In this document: positions 1 to 12,400 of the stretch, piece by piece
Position numbering within the stretch: the first letter of the stretch is position 1
Layout of the letters: every line of letters begins with the position of its first letter
Assembly (NCBI RefSeq): GCF_902686445.1
Contig: NC_062213.1
Span: forward strand, 43,598,741-43,662,740
Direction: 5' to 3'
DNA from: Sciurus carolinensis
Lineage: Eukaryota > Chordata > Mammalia > Rodentia > Sciuridae
Length of the DNA: 64,000 bases
Program-made: the position numbers and the translations under genes
Notes under the pieces: model-generated
Database searches by the model: none
Told to the model about the DNA's origin: nothing
The model's input: only the letters and a program-made list of their open reading frames with translations

Positions 1-304
1 ACCTGGAGGAAGTATGCTTTCATATCAAACTGGAGAAAACAAAGGGCTTTGGATGCTGTGCTAAGGAATTTCGATTGTACTTTTAGAAATGGGAAGATCT
101 TGAATATTTTGGAGTAGCAGATGTGATTAAAGTAGTGTTCTAAATTTTTATGTCACCATACATATTGGAATGAAAGAGAATTTGGAGTTATTAGGTAAGT
201 AAGCTAGTCTGAAGATTCTAAATATTAGGTATTAAGAACTCAGCCTAATATTGTGGCACTTACCAGGAGTGAAAGGACAAATATGCTTATTATCTAGAGT
301 TTGT

Positions 305-430
305 GGGACTGGGATTGTAGCTCAGTGGTAGAGTAATTGTCTAGCCCGTGTGAGGCACTGGGTTCAATCCTCAGTACCACGTAAAAATAAATCAATAAAA
401 TAAAGGTATTGTGTCCTTGTACAACTAAAA
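305..430 (+). repeat. ID-like SINE with long tail
   Basis: Pol III A-box-like tagctcagtggtag and B-box-like gggttcaatcc, then an AAATAA-rich stretch and the tail motif tattgtgtcc. Confidence 0.85.
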
Positions 431-456
431 GTATATACATATGAAAAAAGTTTGTG

Positions 457-650
457 GGGCAGGGGTTGTAACTCAGTGGTAGAACACTTGCCTAGCACAT
501 GTGGGGTGCTAAGTTCAGTCCTCAGCACTACATTAAAAAAAGTATGTGTATATATCTATATGTGTGTGTGTGTATTTATTTGTATATGCATACATATATA
601 TAAATAAATGTATTGTGTCCATCTACAACCAAAAAAAAATTAAAAAAAAA
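457..650 (+). repeat. ID-like SINE with long tail and expanded TA/TG tract
   Basis: Same family as the copy at 305, but the A-rich middle has grown into a TA/TG microsatellite (about 541-600). Confidence 0.8.
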
Positions 651-825
651 AGTTTGTGAAAGAACAATGACTAGGACATAGCATTGGGACCTTGTAGGTA
701 AGAGGAAATGGAAAGGACCTACAGTTTTCAGATCTTTAGTTATGGAGACCTCAGTTAACCTCTAGTTAAGGAACTGTGCTTTCCTTGACAGAAACTGGCA
801 AATTAGGAGGAAGACTGGAGTTTTT

Positions 826-898
826 TTGTTTTTTTTTTTGCGGTACTGGGGATCGAACTGATCAGGGCCTCTACCAGCTGAGCTATCTCCCCAGCCCA
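826..898 (-). repeat. ID SINE, minus strand
   Basis: Poly(T), then gcggtactggggatcg and ctgagctatctccccagccc, the reverse of an ID element. Slightly shortened inside. Confidence 0.85.
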
Positions 899-1239
899 AG
901 ACTGAATTTTTAAAAGTGAATAATTGCATTTTGGAGGGATTAATTTAAAGTGATAACAAGGCTTTAACAACCTTCAGAAGCAGACACCTTTTTAATGTCC
1001 CCAAGATCAGCCCCAGGATTGTCTAGGAGGACTCATAGAACTTAGTGTGTAGATGTATTCAGCAAAGGATCCCAAACACAATCTGTATAGGAATAAGGTA
1101 CCTGGGCCAAAGACTGTAGAAACCAATCATAAACTTCCAAAATTCCTTCCTCTCTGGAGTCACAAAGGACCTGCTTCACTCCCTCAACAACAGGTGTGGC
1201 AACAATGTGAAATGTTGTCCAGGCTTTTACAGAAATTTA

Positions 1240-1350
1240 ATTTTTAATTGACAAATCATTGTGTATGTTGTATATGTTTATGAGGTATAATACGGTGTTT
1301 AGATATATGTACACAGTGTAGAATGATTATATCAAGCTAATGGACACCCA
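1240..1350. repeat. Old LINE-1 3' end fragment
   Basis: Resembles the mammalian L1M 3' terminus (ttaattgacaaatcattgt ... tatcaagctaatgg). Family from memory. Confidence 0.5.
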
Positions 1351-1861
1351 GGCTTTTTGTTGTGAGACAGCTATGCAGACACTCATGGTAGCTACCTTGT
1401 GCCAGAGTTCTAGACCTCTAGAAGGAAAACAGGTGTTCAACTTAAATCATATTGTTGCATAAATGGCATTGGCACAGTAAGCGGTTTTAACAGTTGATGG
1501 CATAGGACCCATCCAGAATTCTAGTTTCCATATGCTAGACAGGGCCATCCTCACAAGCAGGGCTTTCTAAGGATAAAGCCCTTTCTGAGTCCCGCTGTGT
1601 TAACTATTTTCTGAATGGTCCTTAAGGTAGCAAAAGATATGCACTTAGAATAATTCTGGAGTTTTGTCATCTTCAGAGTTCTGTTTGGGTTCATGGTAAT
1701 CAGTCAACTGGGTGATGTTTATTATCACTAGTCATGATTTTAACAAATTATTGATCATGATATGTATTGTCATGAATATCATGATAAAAATATAATAAAG
1801 AATCCTGAACAATAACAGAATTGAAAAATCCATTTTAGTTTTTAATAAAAATAATTCTGAC

Positions 1862-1950
1862 CTTTTTTTCCTTTTTGCAGTATAGGGGATTGAATCCAGG
1901 GCCTCATACATGCTAGAAAAATGCTCTACCACTGAGCTATACCCTAACCC
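1862..1950 (-). repeat. ID-like SINE, minus strand
   Basis: Reverse B box (attgaatccagggcc) and A box (ctaccactgagctata) behind a T run. Confidence 0.8.
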
Positions 1951-2935
1951 ACCAAATTCTGGTCTTTAATCTACTTGTTACAATTGTTCACAGAAGCTGT
2001 TTTACCATTTGCAATGACTAAAAATGTGGAGTCAGACTTTCAAATAATTTTTATTCTTTTTAGCACTGAAAAAATTAGGAATTTTTCCTAACTCAAATTA
2101 CAAACTTATATTAAGCAAGTCTTCTTTTGTAGCTAAGAGATGTTTTGTTAGATTCCCCCCATTTTTGAATGTTTGAAAAAAAAGTCTTAAATTTTTGTTT
2201 TTTTAATCTTTAAGTTTTATTTTGAAAAAGTTGATTTTAGAAGAGTTTAAGCCTGGTAGGCCCTGTAAGTAAGGAAAGAAATGCATAGATAAGGAACCTG
2301 ATGCTCAAATAAATTGTCTGTGACATTTGTCTGTTTTGGAGTGTTGGTTAAGTTTCACTTTCCCCCTAAAATTATGTATACTAAAGGATACTTATATCTG
2401 ATAAGAGTGATATATGAGGTAGTATTAACTATTCAAATGCTAAAAGTGTTAATTTGAAAAGTTTTTTCCCCCTAGAGATACTTAGATCTCTGGTAAATCT
2501 GCATCTATTATATGCTTCAGATTATATGTAGTATCTTTTTCCTGGCTACACTAGTTCACATATATTGATATGCCTCAGATAGAGTGGTGAAAAAGGAGCA
2601 TTTGATAAGTGGTTCAGAAAAGAAGGTCTAGAATTTAGAGTGAAGGTTAACACTGGAGAGAGAAAAACTCTTCAACAGTTATTTATTGAGCATGTACTGA
2701 GTGTTTGCTAGGAGGAAGCCTCTGAGAACTTTCACTTTTATTTGGCCCAGTGGAGAGAAGACTTGATAATCACATTATTGTTATTATTTTTGTGGTTTTT
2801 AGTTAAAGCATAATATTTCTGAGGATAAGGAATTAAGGCCATTAAAATTTTTCACTCTCATCTTGTCTAGTGAATGTTGAATAAATGAGAGTGTTTTGCA
2901 CTTATTTGACAGTATATCCATTAACTTTTCTACAG

Positions 2936-3420
2936 GTATCTTCACAGTCATCACTTCTTGGAGTTGGTTACCTTGCTTCTGTCAATTCCAGTAACAAGTG
3001 CCCACCCTGGTGTACTACAAGCCACAAAAGATGTTTTAAAGTTTCTTGCACAATCACAAAAGGGCCTTCTTTTTTTTATGTCGGAATATGAAGCAACAAA
3101 TTTGTTAATCCGAGCTCTGTGTCACCTTTATGATCAAGATGAAGAGGAAGGTCTCCAGTCTGATGGTGATGATGCATTTGCCTTGTGGCTACAGGACTCA
3201 ACTCAGACGTTGCAGTGTATTACAGAACTCTTCAGCCATTTTCAACGTTGTACCGCCAGTGAAGAAACTGACCATTCAGATCTTTTGGGAACCCTTCACA
3301 ATCTTTATTTGATTACTTTTAATCCTGTGGAAGATCAGCTGTTGGCCATGTTTTCAGTCTTGAGAAAAATCTACAAAGTCTCATTACTCTAATGGAGTAC
3401 TATTCCAAAGAAGCTTTGGG
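2936..3420 (+). CDS. VIRMA: VIRMA exon 1 of 16 in window (one base missing)
   Basis: Acceptor tctacag before 2936 and donor gtaatt at 3421. The reading frame (first base completes a split codon, then YLHSHHFLELV) runs to N-P-V at about 3,329. There one G appears lost and an artificial stop follows at 3,390-3,392. In the shifted frame the expected VIRMA sequence (RSAVGHVFSLEKNLQ) continues to the donor. Confidence 0.93.
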
Positions 3421-6400
3421 GTAATTTTCTACTTACTCCTTAAATTTTCACTTAGATCATTAATGGGCTAGTTTCTTTAAAAAAAAGGTTTTCTTTGAAT
3501 GCAAAAACTATTTTTTTATATAATACATACCTCATTAATTAAGAATTAGAATGACAGAAATCTCTAAAATATAATATGTGGCTCCAAAGCAATGGATCTT
3601 CTGATAACATCTTTCATTTGCTCTATGGTCTTGACAAAGACTGTAATTGTAGTAACCCTATTGATATGTGTAAAAGGGAATCCGAAGACCCAGGGATACA
3701 TATTTAAAAGCAGTGCACACTCTTCTTGTCTTTTACGCTTGCCTTCTAAAGCATTTGTAGCGCTCTGGTTTCAGAATTGCTTGACTAGGTGGGGGGAATT
3801 GAGAATGAATGGTTTTAAAAAGCCTGCTCAGTAGGGCAGAGGGTTTGTAGTGCATGAGAAGAGACATGCCCTCTTCCAATGCGGTAGCATCTCAGTAACT
3901 GCCTTCACAATGTGGACTTGATTACTTCTTGAGTGACAAATCTTTGGAGCCTGTGAAAGGCAAACCACAATGGCTTCTATGCCTAGCTATATCTTATTGG
4001 TTCTGTAATGGAAGACTGAGTGATAATGTCAGGTAATCACATTTGTTCCTATTTATTCAATTGAACAAAGATTTTAAAGGAGACCAGTGAAGTATAGTCC
4101 TAATATTTAATTGTTATGAAATATTCTTGTTAATATTTCATTATTCTTCTGTCTTCATGTCTTAGGAGAACTTTCCTTTCCTTTGTAGTTTGCTTTTATT
4201 TTTATATACAGTCGGCCCTCCTTATCTGTGTGTTCTATTTCTGAGGATTCGACCAACCATGAATTGAAATATTCAGAAAAAAAAATTGTGTCTGTACTGA
4301 ACATGCATGGACTTTATTTTCTTGTCATTCTTAAGCAATATAGTGTAATAACTATTTACATGACATTTACTTTGTATTAGGTATTATTATAAGTAATCTA
4401 GAAATGATTTAAAGTATATGGGAGGATGTGTGTAGATATATACAAATACTAAGCCATTTTACATAGGGATTTAAATCTCCATGGATCCTGAGGGATGACT
4501 GCATTGTTAAGTAGTGTTTTCAGGTAAACTGGATATGAACTGTAAAATCTGATTTCTTATCTTCAAGAAGTTAGTCATGTTTCATTGTAAATTTCCTTAG
4601 TGTCTTTAAATCCGAATAGAAAATAATGTTTAAAAATTATTCCTAAAATACTGTTTTTTTAAATCCCATACTTAAAAACCTTATTTTGTTTCAGCGATTC
4701 CAAGTCTAAGAAGTCAGTAGCTTATAATTATGCATGCATACTTATTTTGGTGGTGGTTCAGTCTTCCAGTGATGTTCAGATGCTAGAACAACATGCAGCA
4801 TCTCTCTTGAAGCTTTGTAAAGCAGATGAAATAATGCTAAATTGCAAGGTATGGTACCTGAAGTTATTTTAAGCATTTATAATACGTGAAGGGAAAAGCC
4901 TTGGAATATCTATAAATTAATGCTTTGTCATGTTTTGATAATACATATAGTAATCTGTTTTTAACTTCTCGAAATGACCTTTTGTAAAAATAGTTTATAA
5001 TACTATAAAACAAAAGGTTCGATTTGTTTTTATATATAAATGAACAGGTTTGAAAATGCCTGAAAAGTCATTAATGTTGGTAGTTGATTAAAGTTTCTAA
5101 TCAAAACAGAAAAGATAGCTTAAGGGCTGTGGATGTGGCATTAGTGATAGAGTACTTGCCTAGCACATGCAAGACTCTTGGTTGGATCTCCAGTAACATA
5201 CACACAAAAAAAGTTAAGTTAAAGAAGAACTCAAAAGTTTTGTTTTTGGTATAGCTTTGCCTGTGCATGTATTTTGTTACATATATTTATTTCTAAGTAT
5301 AGCACTATTCTAAATATAACTTGGAAGTCTACTTGTGGATTAACATTTGTGTTATCCTCAAAAATGAAGAATAATAAATATGAACTTTTTTAAAAAAATG
5401 TACCAATTTTTTTTAAAGTGTACTTCATTCAATATTGAGTGAAGATTTTACAAACTTATATGGGCAGTCTTAAAAAGCTTAAGTTAGCTAATCACAATTT
5501 TTAAATTATTTTATTGTTTCTTGGTTTTCTAGACATTATCAAGTAGAAATTTTGATAACATTGAGTAAATATTGTAAAAATGCTATAAAATGACATGTGG
5601 CCTCTTTTATTTATCTGTCTATCTATTATCTCTCTATCTATCTATCTATCTATCTTCAGGGGCAGTTTCGGGGACTGAACTCAGGTGCACTGGGTCACTG
5701 AACCACATCCCCAGCCCTATTTTATGTTTTATTTAGAGACCTTAACCCCTCGCTTTTTTGCTGAGACTGGCTTTGAATTTGTGATGATCCTCCTTGCCTC
5801 AGCCTCCCCCACCACTGGGATTATAGTCATGTGCCACCATGCCTGGCTCTTCTTTTATTTTTAATCCTAAATCTTATGTGAGATATCTCCAGTAAAACTT
5901 GGAGCTTCCCATAGTGGAAATAATTTTTTTTTTCTAAAGTATGCTCTTTTAAAAGAGGGGCACACAGTACCTTTAATGATGTTATTTTCTTGGTGATAGG
6001 TACATGGATATGTCTTTTTAGTATTTTGTTCTTTATATCTTTTATTTGAGCTATATAGTCTGTATAAAACTTAATTTTAAAATGCATTGGCAAATTATTG
6101 AGGTGCACAGCTGATGGAGTGCAGAACCAAAGAGACATGTGACTACTATTTTCTTTTTTCTTTAGTCATGCCTGTAATCAGTTTGAAACTGGTATATCAC
6201 TTTTTACATTAGAATGCTTTTCTAAAAATGTTTTTAGAGAAAGGTTTATACAATAAAACTTCTTGGAGAATTTTAGTTTGGTTGCTATAAATGGCATATT
6301 TCACTTGTGTTTGATAATTAGAGTTTGTTGCCATTATTTTGGGGTGCTAGTGATTAATTTTATAAAGGCAAATTAAGAAATTGACAACATTTAAATTCTG

Positions 6401-9400
6401 TGTTGAGGGAGGAGGCACTCAGTATCTTATGGGGTTGATCCTATGGGAAATTAATACATTTTGTTTGTACTTTTTTGGCAGCAACTAAGTTAGGTAAATA
6501 TACCTGTATTATATTAGTTTAGAAGCAGTTTATAAATCTTTTTTAGTGTTATAAATTGATTATTGCAAAACATTCATTTTAATTAGGTAGACTAATTAAA
6601 TGTTTAAGCATTTATATTTCAGTTTTCAGAAACCAGATAGTCAACTACTTATTTTTGAACCAATATAATAGGTCTATATTTCCATTTCATTTTAAAACTT
6701 GTTTAAAGAACAAGACACGAGTTCATCCCTGTATGCAATTTAGATATTAAAATCAATACAATTCTGATAATGTTTTTCTTTGGGGAAAATACCTTACTTC
6801 CTTTGTTATAAAATTGTCTTTTATTTTTAAAAATCATAGATTTTTGTTTTGTTTTGTTTTCAAGAACTTGGCAAGTGGCTTGAACCTCTGAAAAACCTTA
6901 GATTTGAAATTAACTGCATCCCAAACCTAATTGAATATGTTAAACAGGTAAGTAAAACTTAAGTGTTTTAATTTTATGGAACTTTGTGATAGAGCATTAA
7001 ATCACTTTTATAGATAATACAGATATTGTGTCCTTGATTGATTTATTAGACTGTGTAGGTAAATTGGTGTATGGATGTAGATAATTGTGTGTGTACATGA
7101 ATACACATGCACATAACCCTGTGTACTGTATTGCTTTCTGCTACCAGGTTTTGTCCTGATTTTTCATTTGAATTGGGAGATATCTCCTGACATTTTGATG
7201 ATATTTACTAAAGTTTGTAAAGTTAAATGCTACGGTAATATAGCATATAACTATTTCAGTTAAACTTTTAATTACTGAAAAAGAATTTCATTCAAAATAC
7301 TTAGGTGAAAATTGATAGACCAGTTTCAGCACAGTGGGGACTAATTCTGTTGTTAATTTGAGATAGTCATGTCTATAGTTGAAATAATTCATAAAAGATG
7401 AAATCCATAAAATCTATAAAATTCACTGTAGTACAATTAAAAATAATCATGTAATTAAAATAATTCAAAACTATAATCATGGCATTCATAGTCTTGGATT
7501 TTTTTTCTTTTTCTTGGCTCCTTAGTTGGTCAATGTGTAGCATAGGAAGGAAGAATAAAGGCATTCATAGATACATAAAAATTTTAAACTGAAGGGCAAT
7601 ATGGACTTTGAATTATCTCTTTTTTCATTTAGCAGGTGAGCTGTGCGTGTGTGTGTTTGAGAGAGAAAAGTATATGTAAACCATTTTGGTCTTGGAATTG
7701 CAGTGTATTATTAAAGATATATATAGATATACACAAGATATATGTGTATGTGTGAAAATGTATATACGTGAGATAGATATATTGATACACATACACACAC
7801 CCGATCTGGGTCTACTGTTTTTAGAATGACTTAGGATAATAGCAATTAATAGATATTATATAGATCATCCAGTTTGTTTCCATTCTGAACTAACAACACA
7901 GTATTGTTTGGGTTTGTCTGTTCCAGATTTTTCTTCACTAATATCTCTGTTCTTTTCATTCTCTCCTAAGAATATTTTTTAAGTCCTATGGTGCCATCAT
8001 GGTCTTTTTGTGTTCTTAGCTCTTTGCTTCAGACATATGCAGCCTTTAATAGTATTGTCTTTTATTTAGCAGAAGTACAATTAATGTCCTGTAAATTCAG
8101 ATTGTCATGCATTCAGGGTATTCGGGCATGGCAGAGTGAAATAAATATCAAATGACTTTAGTAAAAGTATTTAGTAAGAAATATATTTTAGAAATTCGAA
8201 TTACATGCTAATTGAAAGTTTTGATTTTTATGTATTCTTATCCTCTTAATTGCCGTTCTCCTCAGAAGTTCTGAAAACAGTAGAACCAAACTGGGTGTGG
8301 TGGTGCACACCTGTAATTCCAGCAACTCTGGAGACTGAGACAGGAGGATCACAAGTTCAGAGCCAGCCTCAGCAATTTAACAAGGCCCTGAGCAACTTTG
8401 GGAGACCCTATCTCAAAATGAAAAATAAAAAAGGGCTGGGGATGTGGCTCAGTGATTAAGTGCTGCTGGGTTCAATCCCTAGTATCAAAAACAAAAAAAC
8501 AACACAAACAAAAAAAACTGTGGATCCAAGACTTACTTCATGGTGTTATTCCCTGTTGCCCTATGTATTTTTGTAGAGCTGTAAGAAAAAAATTAAAGGA
8601 AAACATTATCTAAAGTAGGAAACATGAGAAAGGATTTTTAAAACTTGTTTATATTCTGAAACTTAGCAGTTAGAGTAGGAAAATTTTGAATTTTTTTCAC
8701 ATTTTAAAACCATGTTTAAGGCTAGTCTATTAAAGTTATAAAAACAGGTCTAACTTTGTTGATAAGAGACGGCAGGTGCTAAGGACCTAAACTATATTTC
8801 TTTTTCCTCTAAGAAGGCTCTTGACTTGGTATCTGCATTTAAAAGAAAAATCTATTCTATATAACCCAGAAGCATTCAATGTTGATTCCTCAACTTTGAA
8901 AGAGGTTTAGTACCCATAGGGCTTTTATTTTTTATTTTTATTTATTTATATTTTTATTTATTTATTTACTTTATTTATTTATTTATTTTGCGGTGCTGGG
9001 GATTGAACCCAAGGCCTTGTGCTTGGGAGGCAAGCACTCTACCAACTGAGCTATATCCCCAGCCTGGCTTTTTTTTTTTTAAAGCGTTTTTTAAAAAAAT
9101 ATTTTTTAGTGTCAGTGAACCTTTATTTTACTTATATGTGGTGTTGAGACTCAAATCCAGTACCTCAGGTATGCTAGGTAAGTGTTCTACCATTAAGCTA
9201 CAACCCCAGCCCTAGGGCTTTTAAAATATATGCTTCAGTTTTGGGAGAGATGTATAAAATGGGTATCCAGAAAAAAGCTATTTTAAACTCTTAATATAGG
9301 ACATCTCATACATTTCTGTATATTTACTTTGTTTTAGTACTTTACATATACTTGTATGTTACAGTTCTTTTTATTTATATAATAACAATGTAGTACAGCA

Positions 9401-12400
9401 TATGCCAGATGAAATAATTTGATACATTTCTTTAGCTTGAGGGCCTCTATTTTAAATATATAAAAATGTAAAATGTCCTACATATTTAACTTAAATATAT
9501 ATATATTTTTTTCCCCTTTTCTGCTGTTCTGTTCTTTTGTGCTGGGAATCAAACCAGGGCCTTTGTTAAGCAGGCGCTCTACACTGGAAGCTTATATTTT
9601 TAACTAATACCATGCCTGAAATTTTCTCTTATTTGATGGGTACCAAGAAACTAAACACTGTTCATTTTTACTTTTAAAGAATATTGATAACTTGATGACT
9701 GCAGAAGGAGTTGGCCTTACTACTGCTTTACGTGTTCTCTGTAATGTGGCATGTCCACCACCTCCTGTTGAAGGTAATGTAACTATTATACATTTTAAAC
9801 TACTGTTCTTTAAGTCTAATATAAATACTGTTTATTAAATAATCAAAATTCTTAAATGATTATTAACATATAAATAATTAATTTTTTTTCCCCTTATTTT
9901 ATATAAAGGTCAACAGAAAGACCTGAAATGGAATCTTGCTGTTATTCAGCTTTTTTCTGCTGAAGGAATGGACACCTTTATTCGGGTTCTACAAAAATTG
10001 AACAGTATTTTGACTCAGCCTTGGCGGCTCCATGTGAACATGGGGACTACCCTTCACAGAGTTACTACTATTTCAATGGCTCGCTGCACACTCACTCTTC
10101 TTAAAACTATGTTAACGGAACTCCTGAGAGGTGGATCCTTTGAGTTTAAGGACATGCGAGTTCCTTCAGCACTTGTTACTTTACACATGCTCCTATGCTC
10201 TATCCCCCTCTCAGGTCGTTTGGATAGTGACGAACAGAAAATTCAAAATGACATCATTGATATTTTACTGACTTTTACCCAAGGAGTTAATGAAAAACTC
10301 ACAATCTCAGAAGAGACTCTGGCCAATAATACTTGGTCTTTAATGTTAAAAGAAGTTCTTTCTTCCATCTTGAAGGTTCCTGAAGGATTTTTTTCTGGTC
10401 TCATACTTCTTTCAGAGCTGCTGCCTCTTCCTTTGCCCATGCAAACAACTCAGGTATCACTTACATATAACATGCATCTTATAAATGACTGCAATAACAC
10501 TTTTAATAAAGCCAGTGATTTGGTTAAAAACAAAAACTAATTCTCATCCCTCTTCCCCCCAAAAGACATAACTGGATGAGGGTGAGTTAAAACTGAAGCA
10601 AGTTGGTCATTGAAGAAGTACAGGGGTAATGTTTTAAATAAATTTTTGTTAAAGTGAGTTTTATTATGCTGTTACATGTATTTGTACTTAAATTTTTCTG
10701 TTATTTTAAATCCTTTCCCCCTTTTATCATGTGTTAGAATTTGCAAATAACTAGGTTGCTTCACCAATGGACTCTGCTCAACTGACTGCTAACCTGAGAA
10801 CAATGAGATTTTTTAGACTCATTGAATTCAAAGCAAATGTTTAATTGTATAATAGAAAATTAAATGTTTTAAGCATGCACAAAGATGTTCTTTTTATAAC
10901 AGTTCTTCCTGAACAGTTTTTGTGACTATAAATAAATATTAAAAATCTATGTACACACACATTATACTTTTTTAACAGGTTATTGAGCCACATGATATAT
11001 CAGTGGCACTCAACACCCGAAAATTGTGGAGCATGCACCTTCATGTTCAAGCAAAGTTGCTCCAAGAAATAGTTCGCTCTTTCTCTGGCACAACCTGCCA
11101 GCCCATTCAACATATGTTGCGGCGTATTTGTGTTCAATTGTGTGACCTTGCCTCACCAACTGCACTTCTGATTATGAGAACTGTGTTGGATTTGATTGTA
11201 GAAGACTTGCAAAGGTATTTTTATTTTGCATTAAGAAATTTTTCCTCAAGTTATTCTTGACACAGATACACTTTTTTCACTTAGAATTTGGAAACCGTGG
11301 TTTAGAATGCCCAGATAACATATATATGTTGTAAATATATACATATACATGTATGTATGAATAAATATGTAAATTATTTTTAATTAGAACACTTTATTTC
11401 ATCATTTTATGTACAAGATACCTTGGAGGTCTTCATTTTGGACTTCTGAAAAGTGAACTATAAGGAACTATAAGTGAACTATAAGGAAATAGTGACTTAA
11501 GAAAATTGCTGGGCGTGGTGGTGCACACCTGTAATCCCAGAGGTTTGGGAGGCTGAGGCAGAAGGATTGCAAGTTCAAAGTCAGTGTCAGCAACTTATTG
11601 AGGCACTAAGCAACTCAGTGAGACCCTGTCCCTAAATAAAATACCAAAAAGGACCCGGGATGTGGCTGAGTGGTTAAGTGCCCCTGAATTCAATCCCTGG
11701 TACAAAAAAAAAATTTATATATAAAATATCAAACCTGAATTTATAAAATTTTACAGTAATTGATTGTAAAATTCCAGATAAATTGTCATTATATTCAAGG
11801 AATGAAATGTTTCATGCAAAATTTGTATAAGTTTAAATAATGCCTTTAAAATCAAGAGTTGTGTTTACTAAATGTATTGATTTTATTTCAGCACTTCAGA
11901 AGATAAAGAAAAACAGTATACTAGCCAAACCACCAGGTTGCTTGCTCTTCTTGATGCTCTGGCTTCACACAAAGCTTGTAAATTAGCAATTTTGCATCTA
12001 ATTAATGGAACTATTAAAGGTGATGAAAGATATGCAGAGATATTCCAGGATCTTTTAGCTTTGGTGCGGTCTCCCGGAGACAGTGTTATTCGCCAGCAGT
12101 GTGTTGAATATATTACATCCATTTTGCAGTCTCTCTGTGATCAGGTATTTATAATCATTTTATAAAATCTGTGTGTGTGTGTGAGTGTACACATGTGTGT
12201 GCTTTAAAACTTGTCTTTATATTCATCTTGACTGAATAAAGAGCTCTCATGTATGTTGTATTATTCCTGCTATTTAGGAATATAAATTTGATAAGTGAAG
12301 GAACAGTAAAATAATTTGGTGCTTCATATAGGGTTTGTATTTCATGGGTTTCTCCAAAGAATTTTTTTCTTCTCCTTTGTAAGATTGCAACAGTGGTAAT

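Larger units (their letters stand above)
1..2935 (+). other. VIRMA intron upstream of the first visible exon
   Basis: No VIRMA exon seen here. It contains four tRNA-type SINEs and an old L1 tail listed separately; the rest is unique-looking AT-rich DNA. The small open frames at 1,053 and 1,732 show no protein likeness. Confidence 0.7.

Noticed and set aside
300..380. tRNA-like sequence with A and B boxes (possible tRNA gene)
   Set aside because: It continues into a SINE tail and has dozens of diverged relatives in the window; no intact cloverleaf. The same applies to all other ID-type copies.
5612..5656. CRISPR-like or other regular array
   Set aside because: Simple TATC microsatellite; no spacers. 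No CRISPR array is expected or seen in this vertebrate sequence.
10243..10440. 65-codon minus-strand frame over VIRMA exon 5
   Set aside because: Antisense shadow of a strongly conserved coding exon.
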